A stretch of 64,000 nucleotides of DNA from Streptomyces narbonensis (lineage in GTDB: Bacteria > Actinomycetota > Actinomycetes > Streptomycetales > Streptomycetaceae): positions 372,001-436,000 of the forward strand of contig NZ_BMSF01000001.1 of the NCBI RefSeq assembly GCF_014649015.1. Reading direction: 5' to 3'. The notes beneath the pieces are model-generated. The model had not been told where the DNA came from and made no database searches. It saw only the letters and a program-made list of their open reading frames with translations. The position numbers were made by a program, and so were the translations under genes. Numbering within the stretch: the stretch's first letter is position 1; every line of letters starts with the position of its first letter. Below are positions 56,800 through 64,000 of the stretch, piece by piece.

Positions 56800-57999
56800 A
56801 TGACGACACGTACGAGCTTCTCCGTCTCGCGCTACGCACCCGAGCGCGGGCCGCTGGCGAAACTCACCGCCCGCGACTCGCTGCTCCGGCGCCTCGACTG
56901 GCCGATGCTGCTCTCGGCGCTCGCGCTCTCCTTCATCGGCTCGCTGCTCGTCTGGTCCGCGACCCGGAACCGCACCGAGCTGAACCAGGGCGACCCGTAC
57001 TACTTCCTCTTCCGGCACGTGCTCAACACCGGCATCGGGGTCGCCCTGATGATCGGCACGATCTGGCTCGGCCACCGCACCCTGCGCGGCGCGGTCCCGA
57101 TCCTCTACACGCTCTCGATCGTGCTGATCCTCGCCGTGCTCACCCCGCTCGGCGCCACCATCAACGGCGCCCACGCGTGGATCGTCGTCGGCGGCGGCTT
57201 CTCCCTCCAGCCCAGCGAGTTCGTGAAGATCACGATCATCCTGGTCATGGCGATGCTGCTGGCGGCCAAGGTCGACGCCGGCGACCAGATCCATCCCGAC
57301 CACCGGACCGTCGCCAAGGCCCTCACCCTGGCCGCGCTCCCCATGGGCATCGTCATGCTGATGCCCGACCTCGGCTCGGTCATGGTCATGGCCGTCATCG
57401 TGCTCGGCGTGCTGCTCGCCTCCGGCGCCTCCAACCGCTGGGTCCTCGGCCTGATCGGCGCGGGCATCGGCGGCGCGGTCCTGGTCACGGCGCTCGGCAT
57501 GCTGGACGAGTACCAGATCAACCGCTTCGCGGCCTTCGCCAACCCCGACCTCGACCCCGCGGGCGTCGGCTACAACACCAACCAGGCCCGTATCGCGATC
57601 GGCTCCGGCGGCCTCCTCGGCGCCGGGCTCTTCAAGGGCTCCCAGACCACCGGCCAGTTCGTCCCCGAGCAGCAGACGGACTTCGTCTTCACGGTCGCGG
57701 GCGAGGAACTGGGCTTCGTCGGCGCGGGCCTGATCCTGCTGCTCCTCGGCGTCGTCCTCTGGCGGGCCTGCCGGATCGCCCGCGAGACCACCGAGCTCTA
57801 CGGCACGGTCGTCGCGGCCGGCATCATCGCCTGGTTCGCCTTCCAGTCCTTCGAGAACATCGGCATGACGCTCGGCATCATGCCGGTCGCGGGCCTGCCG
57901 CTGCCCTTCGTGTCGTACGGAGGCTCGTCGATGTTCGCGGTGTGGGTGGCGATCGGGCTGCTGCAGTCGATCCGGGTGCAGCGCCCGATGACGGCGTAG
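56800..57999 (+). CDS. rodA: RodA/FtsW-family SEDS glycosyltransferase
   Basis: This is a 399-residue polytopic protein with about ten transmembrane helices (the gene called sfr in S. coelicolor). Motifs are FSLQPSEFVKITIILVMA, LMPDLGSVMVM, and TDFVFTVAGEELGFVGAG with the conserved loop residues. The end GLPLPFVSYGGSSM is the SEDS signature. It polymerises glycan strands from lipid II with PBP2 as partner. The ATG is 5 bases after pbp2, and no terminator separates it from the CYTH-CHAD gene 38 bases downstream. Confidence 0.96.
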   Translation: MTTRTSFSVSRYAPERGPLAKLTARDSLLRRLDWPMLLSALALSFIGSLLVWSATRNRTELNQGDPYYFLFRHVLNTGIGVALMIGTIWLGHRTLRGAVPILYTLSIVLILAVLTPLGATINGAHAWIVVGGGFSLQPSEFVKITIILVMAMLLAAKVDAGDQIHPDHRTVAKALTLAALPMGIVMLMPDLGSVMVMAVIVLGVLLASGASNRWVLGLIGAGIGGAVLVTALGMLDEYQINRFAAFANPDLDPAGVGYNTNQARIAIGSGGLLGAGLFKGSQTTGQFVPEQQTDFVFTVAGEELGFVGAGLILLLLGVVLWRACRIARETTELYGTVVAAGIIAWFAFQSFENIGMTLGIMPVAGLPLPFVSYGGSSMFAVWVAIGLLQSIRVQRPMTA

Positions 58000-58037
58000 G
58001 GCCCGCCGGGCGGGGCCAGGCGTATTAGATTCGTCTC

Positions 58038-59609
58038 ATGGCGGAGACGAAGCGCGAGATCGAGCGGAAGTACGAAGCCACGAGCAGGACCCGGGTTCCG
58101 GACCTCACCCGGGTCCCCGCGGTCGCGGAGGTGGTGGACCGGGGCGTCATGGAGCTCGACGCGGTCTACTACGACACCCCCGACCTACGGCTCGCCGCCG
58201 ACGCGATCACCCTGCGGCGCCGCACCGGCGGGAGCGACGAGGGCTGGCACCTCAAGCTCCCCGTCGCCTCCGGCATCCGCGACGAGATCAGGGCCCCGCT
58301 GGCCGACACCCTCCCGGGTGAGCTGGCGGGGCTTCTGCGTTCCCGGGTCCGGGACGGCGAGGTCGTCCCCGTCGTACGGCTCCGCTCCGCCCGTGACGTC
58401 CGCCACCTCCAGGCCGCCGACGGCACCCTCCTGGCCGAACTCTCGATCGACACCGTCCACGCGGAACGGCTGCCCGGGGGAGCCGAGGCCGCCTGGACGG
58501 AGATCGAGGTCGAACTGGCCGACGACACCGAGGGAACGGACGGCGCGGACGAGGCGCTCCTCGACGCGATCGAGAAGCGGCTGCGCAAGGCGGACATCCG
58601 CCCCTCGTCGGCCCCCTCCAAGCTGTCGAGGGCCCTGAAGGAGACGTCCACGGACGGCGACACGGCCTCCGGCGGCGCCCTCGCCCCCACCGGAGCCTCG
58701 GCACCCGGCGGCGCCCCCGCCCCCGGCACCGCCGGGCACGCCGTCCTCGCCTACGTGCGCGAGCAGGCCGAGGCGATCGTCGCGCTCGACCCGGCCGTCC
58801 GGCGGGACCTGCCCGATGCCGTGCACCAGCTGCGGGTCGCGTGCCGCCGGATGCGCAGCGCCTTCAAGACGTATCGGAAGGTCCTCGACAGGGACGTCAC
58901 CGACCCGGTCGGCGCGGAGCTGAAGTGGCTGGCCGGCGAGCTCGGCGTCGCCCGGGACCAGGAGGTGCTGACCGAGCGGCTGCGCGGCCGGATCGACGCG
59001 CTGCCCCGGCCCCTGCGCCTCGGACCGGTCCGCGGCCGGCTGCGGACCTGGTCGGCGGCCCACGCCCGGAGCGGCCGGCGCCGAGTCCTCGCCGCGCTGG
59101 ACTCGGCCCGCTACCTCGCCCTGCTCGACACCCTCGACGAGCTGCTCGCCGACCCGCCCCTGCGGAAGGCCGCCGGCCGTGACGCCCGCAAGGTCCTCGC
59201 CCGCGCCGTCCTCAAGGACCACGACCGCCTCACCGCCCGGGTCGGCCGGGCTCGCGCCCTCGACCCCGGCCGGGAGCTCGACGTGGCCCTCCACGAGGCC
59301 CGCAAGGCCGCCAAACGCGCGAGGTACGCGGCCGACGCCGCCGCCCCCACCCTCGGCAAGCCCGCACGGAGGTTCGCGAAGCGTGTGAAGTCCGTCCAGT
59401 CGCTTCTGGGCGAACACCAGGACGCCGTCGTCGCCCGGGAGGCCCTGCGCGAGCTCGCGGACCAGGCGCACGCGGCCGGCGAGACCGCTTTCACCTGGGG
59501 ACTTCTCCACGGCCGGGAGGAGACGGCGGCCGCGGCCGCGGAAGGCGAGCTCCCCGGCGCCTGGGCCAGGGCGTCGGCCCCGGAGATCCGCGCGGCGCTG
59601 ACCCGCTGA
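58038..59609 (+). CDS. CYTH-CHAD domain protein
   Basis: This is a 523-residue fusion. The N-terminal CYTH domain (about residues 1-200) has the ExExK metal/triphosphate motif at residues 7-11 (EIERK). An Ala/Gly/Pro linker (about 210-240) leads to the CHAD helical domain (about 245-505) with conserved His/Arg/Lys such as AVHQLRVACRRMRSAFKTYR and LHEARKAAKRARYAADA. CYTH domains act on triphosphates or polyphosphate and CHAD domains bind polyphosphate, so a polyphosphate-related role is likely. It starts 38 bases after rodA. Confidence 0.93.
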   Translation: MAETKREIERKYEATSRTRVPDLTRVPAVAEVVDRGVMELDAVYYDTPDLRLAADAITLRRRTGGSDEGWHLKLPVASGIRDEIRAPLADTLPGELAGLLRSRVRDGEVVPVVRLRSARDVRHLQAADGTLLAELSIDTVHAERLPGGAEAAWTEIEVELADDTEGTDGADEALLDAIEKRLRKADIRPSSAPSKLSRALKETSTDGDTASGGALAPTGASAPGGAPAPGTAGHAVLAYVREQAEAIVALDPAVRRDLPDAVHQLRVACRRMRSAFKTYRKVLDRDVTDPVGAELKWLAGELGVARDQEVLTERLRGRIDALPRPLRLGPVRGRLRTWSAAHARSGRRRVLAALDSARYLALLDTLDELLADPPLRKAAGRDARKVLARAVLKDHDRLTARVGRARALDPGRELDVALHEARKAAKRARYAADAAAPTLGKPARRFAKRVKSVQSLLGEHQDAVVAREALRELADQAHAAGETAFTWGLLHGREETAAAAAEGELPGAWARASAPEIRAALTR

Positions 59610-59661
59610 GCACCGGGGTACGCTTGAGAGTCGCCCCCCTGCCAGCTCACGAAGGTTCGAG

Positions 59662-61590
59662 ATGTCTGCTGCCGAGTCTGTCTTCCCGCAGCTCGAAGCT
59701 CTGCTCCCGCACGTGCAGAAGCCGATTCAGTACGTCGGTGGAGAGCTGAACTCCACGGTGAAGCCGTGGGAGTCCGCCGACGTCCGCTGGGCGCTGATGT
59801 ACCCGGACGCGTACGAGGTCGGACTGCCCAACCAGGGCGTCATGATCCTGTACGAGGTGCTCAACGAGCGCGAGGGCGTCCTCGCCGAGCGCACGTACAG
59901 CGTGTGGCCGGACCTCGAGGAGCTCATGCGTGAGCACAAGGTCCCGCAGTTCACGGTCGACTCCCACCGTCCCGTCGGCGCCTTCGACGTCTTCGGCCTG
60001 AGCTTCTCCACGGAGCTCGGCTACACGAACATGCTGACCGCCCTCGACCTCGCCGGCATCCCGCTGGAGTCGAAGGACCGGACCGTCGACCACCCGATCG
60101 TGCTCGCCGGCGGCCACGCCGCCTTCAACCCCGAGCCGATCGCGGACTTCATCGACGCGGCGATCATCGGCGACGGCGAGCAGGCCGTCCTCGACATGAC
60201 CGAGATCATCCGCACCTGGAAGGCGGAGGGCAGGCCGGGCGGCCGCGAGGAGGTCCTCCTCCGTCTCGCGAAGACGGGCTCGGTCTACATCCCGGGCTTC
60301 TACGACGTCGAGTACCTGCCGGACGGCCGGATCGGCCGTGTCGTGCCCAACAGGTCCGGCGTGCCGTGGCGCGTCTCCAAGCACACCGTCATGGACCTCG
60401 ACGAGTGGCCGTACCCCAAGCAGCCCCTCGTCCCGCTCGCGGAGACCGTCCACGAGCGCATGTCCGTCGAGATCTTCCGCGGCTGCACCCGCGGCTGCCG
60501 TTTCTGCCAGGCCGGCATGATCACGCGCCCCGTGCGGGAGCGAAGCATCACCGGCATCGGCGAGATGGTCGAGAAGGGCCTCAAGGCGACGGGCTTCGAG
60601 GAGGTCGGCCTCCTCTCGCTGTCCTCCGCCGACCACACCGAGATCGGTGACATCGCGAAGGGCCTCGCCGACCGGTACACGGAGGACAAGGTCGGCCTGT
60701 CCCTCCCGTCGACCCGTGTGGACGCGTTCAACGTCGACCTGGCCAACGAGCTCACGAGGAACGGCCGCCGGTCCGGCCTCACCTTCGCCCCCGAGGGCGG
60801 CTCCGAGCGCATGCGCAAGGTCATCAACAAGATGGTCTCGGAGGAGGACCTGATCCGGACCGTCTCCACGGCGTACGGCAACGGCTGGCGCCAGGTGAAG
60901 CTGTACTTCATGTGCGGCCTGCCGACGGAGACCGACGAGGACGTCCTGCAGATCGGCGACATGGCCGTCAAGGTCATCGCCGAGGGCCGCCAGGTCTCCG
61001 GGCAGAACGACATCCGCTGCACCGTCTCCATCGGCGGTTTCGTCCCGAAGCCGCACACCCCGTTCCAGTGGGCGCCGCAGCTGTCCGCCGAGGAGACCGA
61101 CGCGCGGCTCGCGAAGCTCCGCGACAAGATCCGCGGCGACAAGAAGTACGGCCGCTCGATCGGCTTCCGCTACCACGACGGCAAGCCCGGCATCGTCGAG
61201 GGCCTCCTGTCGCGCGGCGACCGCCGCATCGGCTCGGTCATCCGCGCGGTGTACGAGGACGGCGGCCGCTTCGACGGCTGGCGCGAGCACTTCTCGTACG
61301 ACCGCTGGATGGCGTGCGCCGAGAAGACGCTGCCCGGCTTCGGTGTCGACGTCGCCTGGTACACGACCCGCGAGCGCACCTACGAGGAGGTCCTGCCCTG
61401 GGACCACCTGGACTCCGGTCTCGACAAGGACTGGCTCTGGGAGGACTGGCAGGACGCGCTCGACGAGACCGAGGTCGAGGACTGCCGCTGGACGCCGTGC
61501 TTCGACTGCGGTGTCTGCCCCGCGATGCAGACCGAGATCCAGGTCGGCCCGACGGGCAAGAAGCTGCTGCCGCTGTCGGTCGTGAAGTAG
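59662..61590 (+). CDS. B12-binding-type radical SAM protein (TIGR03960-like)
   Basis: This is a 642-residue protein. The N-terminal B12-binding-like domain (about residues 30-190) is followed by a radical SAM domain with the Cys275-x3-Cys279-x2-Cys282 cluster motif in RGCTRGCRFCQAG. A C-terminal CFDCGVC motif near residue 616 may hold another metal site. The family is widespread beside ribosome/tRNA and rne loci. In actinobacteria the TIGR03936 partner usually lies nearby, but here a terminator and an oppositely oriented gene follow. The reaction is not established. Confidence 0.93.
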   Translation: MSAAESVFPQLEALLPHVQKPIQYVGGELNSTVKPWESADVRWALMYPDAYEVGLPNQGVMILYEVLNEREGVLAERTYSVWPDLEELMREHKVPQFTVDSHRPVGAFDVFGLSFSTELGYTNMLTALDLAGIPLESKDRTVDHPIVLAGGHAAFNPEPIADFIDAAIIGDGEQAVLDMTEIIRTWKAEGRPGGREEVLLRLAKTGSVYIPGFYDVEYLPDGRIGRVVPNRSGVPWRVSKHTVMDLDEWPYPKQPLVPLAETVHERMSVEIFRGCTRGCRFCQAGMITRPVRERSITGIGEMVEKGLKATGFEEVGLLSLSSADHTEIGDIAKGLADRYTEDKVGLSLPSTRVDAFNVDLANELTRNGRRSGLTFAPEGGSERMRKVINKMVSEEDLIRTVSTAYGNGWRQVKLYFMCGLPTETDEDVLQIGDMAVKVIAEGRQVSGQNDIRCTVSIGGFVPKPHTPFQWAPQLSAEETDARLAKLRDKIRGDKKYGRSIGFRYHDGKPGIVEGLLSRGDRRIGSVIRAVYEDGGRFDGWREHFSYDRWMACAEKTLPGFGVDVAWYTTRERTYEEVLPWDHLDSGLDKDWLWEDWQDALDETEVEDCRWTPCFDCGVCPAMQTEIQVGPTGKKLLPLSVVK

Positions 61591-61611
61591 CACGCGGCAG
61601 GCACAGGAGGA

Positions 61612-61658
61612 ACGGGCGAGGGCCCGGCCACGGATTCCGCGGCCGGGCCCTCGCCCGT
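61612..61658 (+). terminator. Terminator after the radical SAM gene
   Basis: ACGGGCGAGGGCCCGGCC and GGCCGGGCCCTCGCCCGT form an 18-bp stem followed by TTT. Confidence 0.88.
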
Positions 61659-61687
61659 TTCCGCGCGGGTCTCCCGGTCCCGGGACA

Positions 61688-61728
61688 CGAAGAGGCGCCC
61701 GGAGCATTCCGCTCCGGGCGCCTCTTCG
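61688..61728 (-). terminator. Terminator after the wall-polymer transferase gene
   Basis: CGAAGAGGCGCCCGGAGC and GCTCCGGGCGCCTCTTCG form a perfect 18-bp stem with a five-base loop, 13 bases beyond the minus-strand stop. With the hairpin at 61612 it separates two convergent genes. Confidence 0.88.
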
Positions 61729-61741
61729 TTACCGCGTGGCC

Positions 61742-64000
61742 TTAGTGGTCCGACCCCGCCGTGGTGAGCTCGTCCTGGTCGGCGGCGCGGGGGCGGGGCG
61801 TCGCGATGCCCTCGGCCGCGCGCGGCGACGGGGCCGGGCGGTGCTCGGCCACCGGGACGACGGGCGGCCGCAGCGACTCCTCGCCGAGGAAGACCTGCCG
61901 GGCGACCCGCTCGGCCGCGAAGCCGTCGTCCCAGGTGCAGAACCTCTCCCGGAAGGCCTGGCGCAGCGTGGCCGCGTGCTCGCCCTCCCAGGCGCCGCTG
62001 CGGAAGGCCTCGATGAGCTCGTCCTCGGTGGTCGTGAGCACGCCGGGGGACTCGCCGGGCTCGCCGGAGAGCAGGTCGAAGGTGACGCCGCGGCAGGTCC
62101 GGTAGGCCTCCCAGTCGTCGGCGTACGTGACGATCGGCCGGTCGAGGTTGGCGTAGTCGAACATGATCGACGAGTAGTCCGTGACCAGTGCGTCCGCCGC
62201 CAGGCAGAGCTCCTCGACGGACGGGTGTCGCGACACGTCGACGAGCGCGCCGCGCTCGGCGAGCGAGTTCAACTCCGGGTCGCTGCCGTAGAAGTAGTGC
62301 GCGCGGACCAACAGGACGAAGTCCGGGCCGAGTTCGCGGGCGACGCGGGCCAGGTCCAGCCGGGAGACGAAGGCGTCCTTCTGGTGGTCGCGCACGGTGG
62401 GGGCGTACAGGATCGCCGTCTTGTCGTGGGCGATGCCGAGTTCGCCGCGGATCCGGCGGACGTCCGCGGCCGTGGCGCGGTAGTAGACGTCGTTGCGGGG
62501 GTAGCCGGTGTTGAGGGTGCGGAAGGCGGCCGGGTAGACCCGCTCCCAGTGCTCCGTGGAGTGCCGGTTGGACGAGACGCTCCAGTCCCAGCGGTCGACG
62601 CGCTGCAGCAGCTTGTCGAAGTCCATGCTGCGGGAGACGGCCGGGTAGAACTGCTGGTCCAGGCCCATCCGCTTGAGCGGGGTGCCGTGGTGCGTCTGCA
62701 GGTGGATCTGGCCGGGGCGCTTGATCACGGCGTCCGGGAAGTTGACGTTGTTGACCAGGTACTTGGCCCGGGCCATCGCCTTCCAGTAGCCGAAGGTGGC
62801 CGGGGCGATCCGCTGGAGGCCGGGCTGAAGGCTGCCGGCGTACTCCTGGTTCACGACCCACACGCCGCGGACGCCGGGCGCGACCCGCTTGGCCGCCTCG
62901 TGCACGGCGAGCGGGTTGCAGCCGGGGGTGCGGCCCCAGTAGGCCGAGTACACGGCGAGGTTGTCGTCCACGGGGAGACGGCGCTGCACGGCGTAGTAGG
63001 CGCGCAGGGCCTTGCGGCCGCCCCAGCGCTTGGACCGGCCGAGGGAGCGGATGCTCGCCTCGCGGGTGCCGTTGACGACCTTGAGGCCTTCGAAGCCGGT
63101 GTACGAACCGCTCTTCAGCACCTTGAACTTGAGGCCGAGGATGCCGGGCGGCGGCGTGTAGCCCGCCGGTTCGAGGTCGCGGTAGACCTTGGAGGCCTGC
63201 TTCAGATACGCGCGACGGTGGCCCTTGGGTATGCGGAAGTCCCGGGCGAAGGTGAACAGGAAGTGGGAGATCATCCGCGTGAAGACGGCGCTGCGGTACT
63301 CGTCGAGGCCGGGGCGGCCGTCGAGGTACGCGAAGACCCTGCGGTACTGCTCGAAGATCACGAAGTGCTTGCGCGGGGTGCTGCTGCGCATCGAGCTGCC
63401 GACCCGGCGCTGGCGGTACTCGACGACCACGTACTCCAGGCCGGCGACGCGCTGGGCCGCGGCCATGGACGTGTAGACCATGAGCGCGTCCTCGTACAGG
63501 CCGTCGGTGAAGGCGTAGCCCTCGCCGGTGAAGAAGTCGCGGCGGTAGAGGCGGTTCCAGACGACGGCGAACATCCGCAGCAGTTCGAGGCGGTCGGCGG
63601 GGCGGACGATCTGGTCGCGGATGCCGGCCAGGTACGGGCCGGAGTTGCTGACCTCGACGGCGCCGTCGAAGTGGGTGCGGACGTGGTCGAAGAGGAGGAC
63701 CTCGGGATCCTCGGCCTCGGCGAGCCGGTCCGCCATGGCCTGCAGGGAGCCGGGGCGGATCGAGTCGTCGCCGTCGATGAAGAGCAGGTAGTCGCCGCGG
63801 GCGTGCTCGACGCCGGTGTTGCGCGCGGCGCCTATGCCGCCGTTCTCGGCGCGGTGGACGGCGCGCACGCGCGGGTCGCGCGCGGCGATCTCGTCGATGA
63901 TGGCCCCGCTGCCGTCGAGGGAGCAGTCGTCGACCGCGATGATCTCGAAATCGGGGTAACTCTGCGTAGTCACCGATTCGAGGCACTCGCGGATGTAGCC
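61742..64000 (-). CDS. GT2 glycosyltransferase / CDP-glycerol glycerophosphotransferase fusion (5' end outside window)
   Basis: The open frame runs through the window edge. The residues at the edge (GYIRECLESV) are the second helix of a GT2 domain, so about 10-30 N-terminal residues are missing. A GTG at 63973 is internal. Residues to about 240 are GT2, with VDDCSLDGSG and FIDGDDS for sugar-nucleotide and metal binding. The C-terminal half is the CDP-glycerol:glycerophosphate glycerophosphotransferase (TagB/TagF-type) domain, with THHGTPLKRMG and VTDYSSIMFDYANL motifs. It probably makes a teichoic-acid-like or polydiglycosylphosphate wall polymer. It ends with TAA. Confidence 0.92.
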   Translation of the reverse strand, partial: GYIRECLESVTTQSYPDFEIIAVDDCSLDGSGAIIDEIAARDPRVRAVHRAENGGIGAARNTGVEHARGDYLLFIDGDDSIRPGSLQAMADRLAEAEDPEVLLFDHVRTHFDGAVEVSNSGPYLAGIRDQIVRPADRLELLRMFAVVWNRLYRRDFFTGEGYAFTDGLYEDALMVYTSMAAAQRVAGLEYVVVEYRQRRVGSSMRSSTPRKHFVIFEQYRRVFAYLDGRPGLDEYRSAVFTRMISHFLFTFARDFRIPKGHRRAYLKQASKVYRDLEPAGYTPPPGILGLKFKVLKSGSYTGFEGLKVVNGTREASIRSLGRSKRWGGRKALRAYYAVQRRLPVDDNLAVYSAYWGRTPGCNPLAVHEAAKRVAPGVRGVWVVNQEYAGSLQPGLQRIAPATFGYWKAMARAKYLVNNVNFPDAVIKRPGQIHLQTHHGTPLKRMGLDQQFYPAVSRSMDFDKLLQRVDRWDWSVSSNRHSTEHWERVYPAAFRTLNTGYPRNDVYYRATAADVRRIRGELGIAHDKTAILYAPTVRDHQKDAFVSRLDLARVARELGPDFVLLVRAHYFYGSDPELNSLAERGALVDVSRHPSVEELCLAADALVTDYSSIMFDYANLDRPIVTYADDWEAYRTCRGVTFDLLSGEPGESPGVLTTTEDELIEAFRSGAWEGEHAATLRQAFRERFCTWDDGFAAERVARQVFLGEESLRPPVVPVAEHRPAPSPRAAEGIATPRPRAADQDELTTAGSDH

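Noticed and set aside
59647..61707. 686-codon minus-strand frame over the radical SAM gene
   Set aside because: It is antisense to a gene with the CxxxCxxC cluster, and has no motif or start site.

Overview
This window is chromosomal core DNA of a Streptomyces-type actinobacterium. The evidence is very high G+C with almost exclusive G/C in third codon positions, many GTG starts, GNAT, EamA and amino-acid-permease paralogues, and the block tig - clpP1 - clpP2 - clpX - valS - folC - ndk - mreBCD - pbp2 - rodA - TIGR03960-type radical SAM, whose order matches the mre/clp region of Streptomyces chromosomes. No insertion sequence, prophage, CRISPR array or rRNA is present. Two tRNA genes lie at 37.9-38.2 kb.

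Layout. 0-3.2 kb: the start of a secreted protein (minus strand, cut by the window edge), a small peptide gene with a 12-residue PLTSEP repeat, malQ and a small membrane protein. 3.2-8.6 kb: two efflux-type (EamA) transporters, each near a regulator (MarR divergent, LysR downstream), then allantoicase. The second transporter and allantoicase share the same promoter-plus-dyad arrangement. 8.6-17.2 kb, all minus strand: pepN (aminopeptidase N), a TerD-domain gene, asd and a large secreted subtilase. 17.3-22.0 kb: a divergent CGNR regulator/VOC pair, a flavin-type oxidase-fold protein, an HPP membrane protein, a Nudix hydrolase and a secreted beta-lactamase-fold hydrolase. 22-27.4 kb: a DUF559-like gene, a second pepN, a DsbA-fold nitroreductase-like protein and sodF behind a clear Nur-type operator. 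27.5-32.9 kb: three paralogous amino-acid permeases with bioY between them. 33-37.8 kb: rpiB-nei, an Eis-like acetyltransferase, a membrane PP2C phosphatase and two small proteins.

From 38 to 61.6 kb is the housekeeping block: trigger factor and the Clp protease genes (a ClgR-like dyad precedes clpP1), valS, an orphan histidine kinase, an extra MreB-like gene on the opposite strand, folC-DUF4233-ndk, then the elongation/sporulation wall cluster mreB-mreC-mreD-pbp2-rodA, a CYTH-CHAD protein and a B12-type radical SAM protein. The window ends inside a GT2/CDP-glycerol glycerophosphotransferase fusion gene on the minus strand, probably for an anionic wall glycopolymer.

The observations most worth following are: the PLTSEP peptide gene beside malQ, whose repeats are conserved in protein but not in codons; the shared LysR-type promoter/operator module of the EamA transporter and allantoicase, with a 35-bp tandem operator array; the additional MreB paralogue; the single-cysteine (CPWA) nitroreductase-like protein; and several perfect dyads in divergent promoters.
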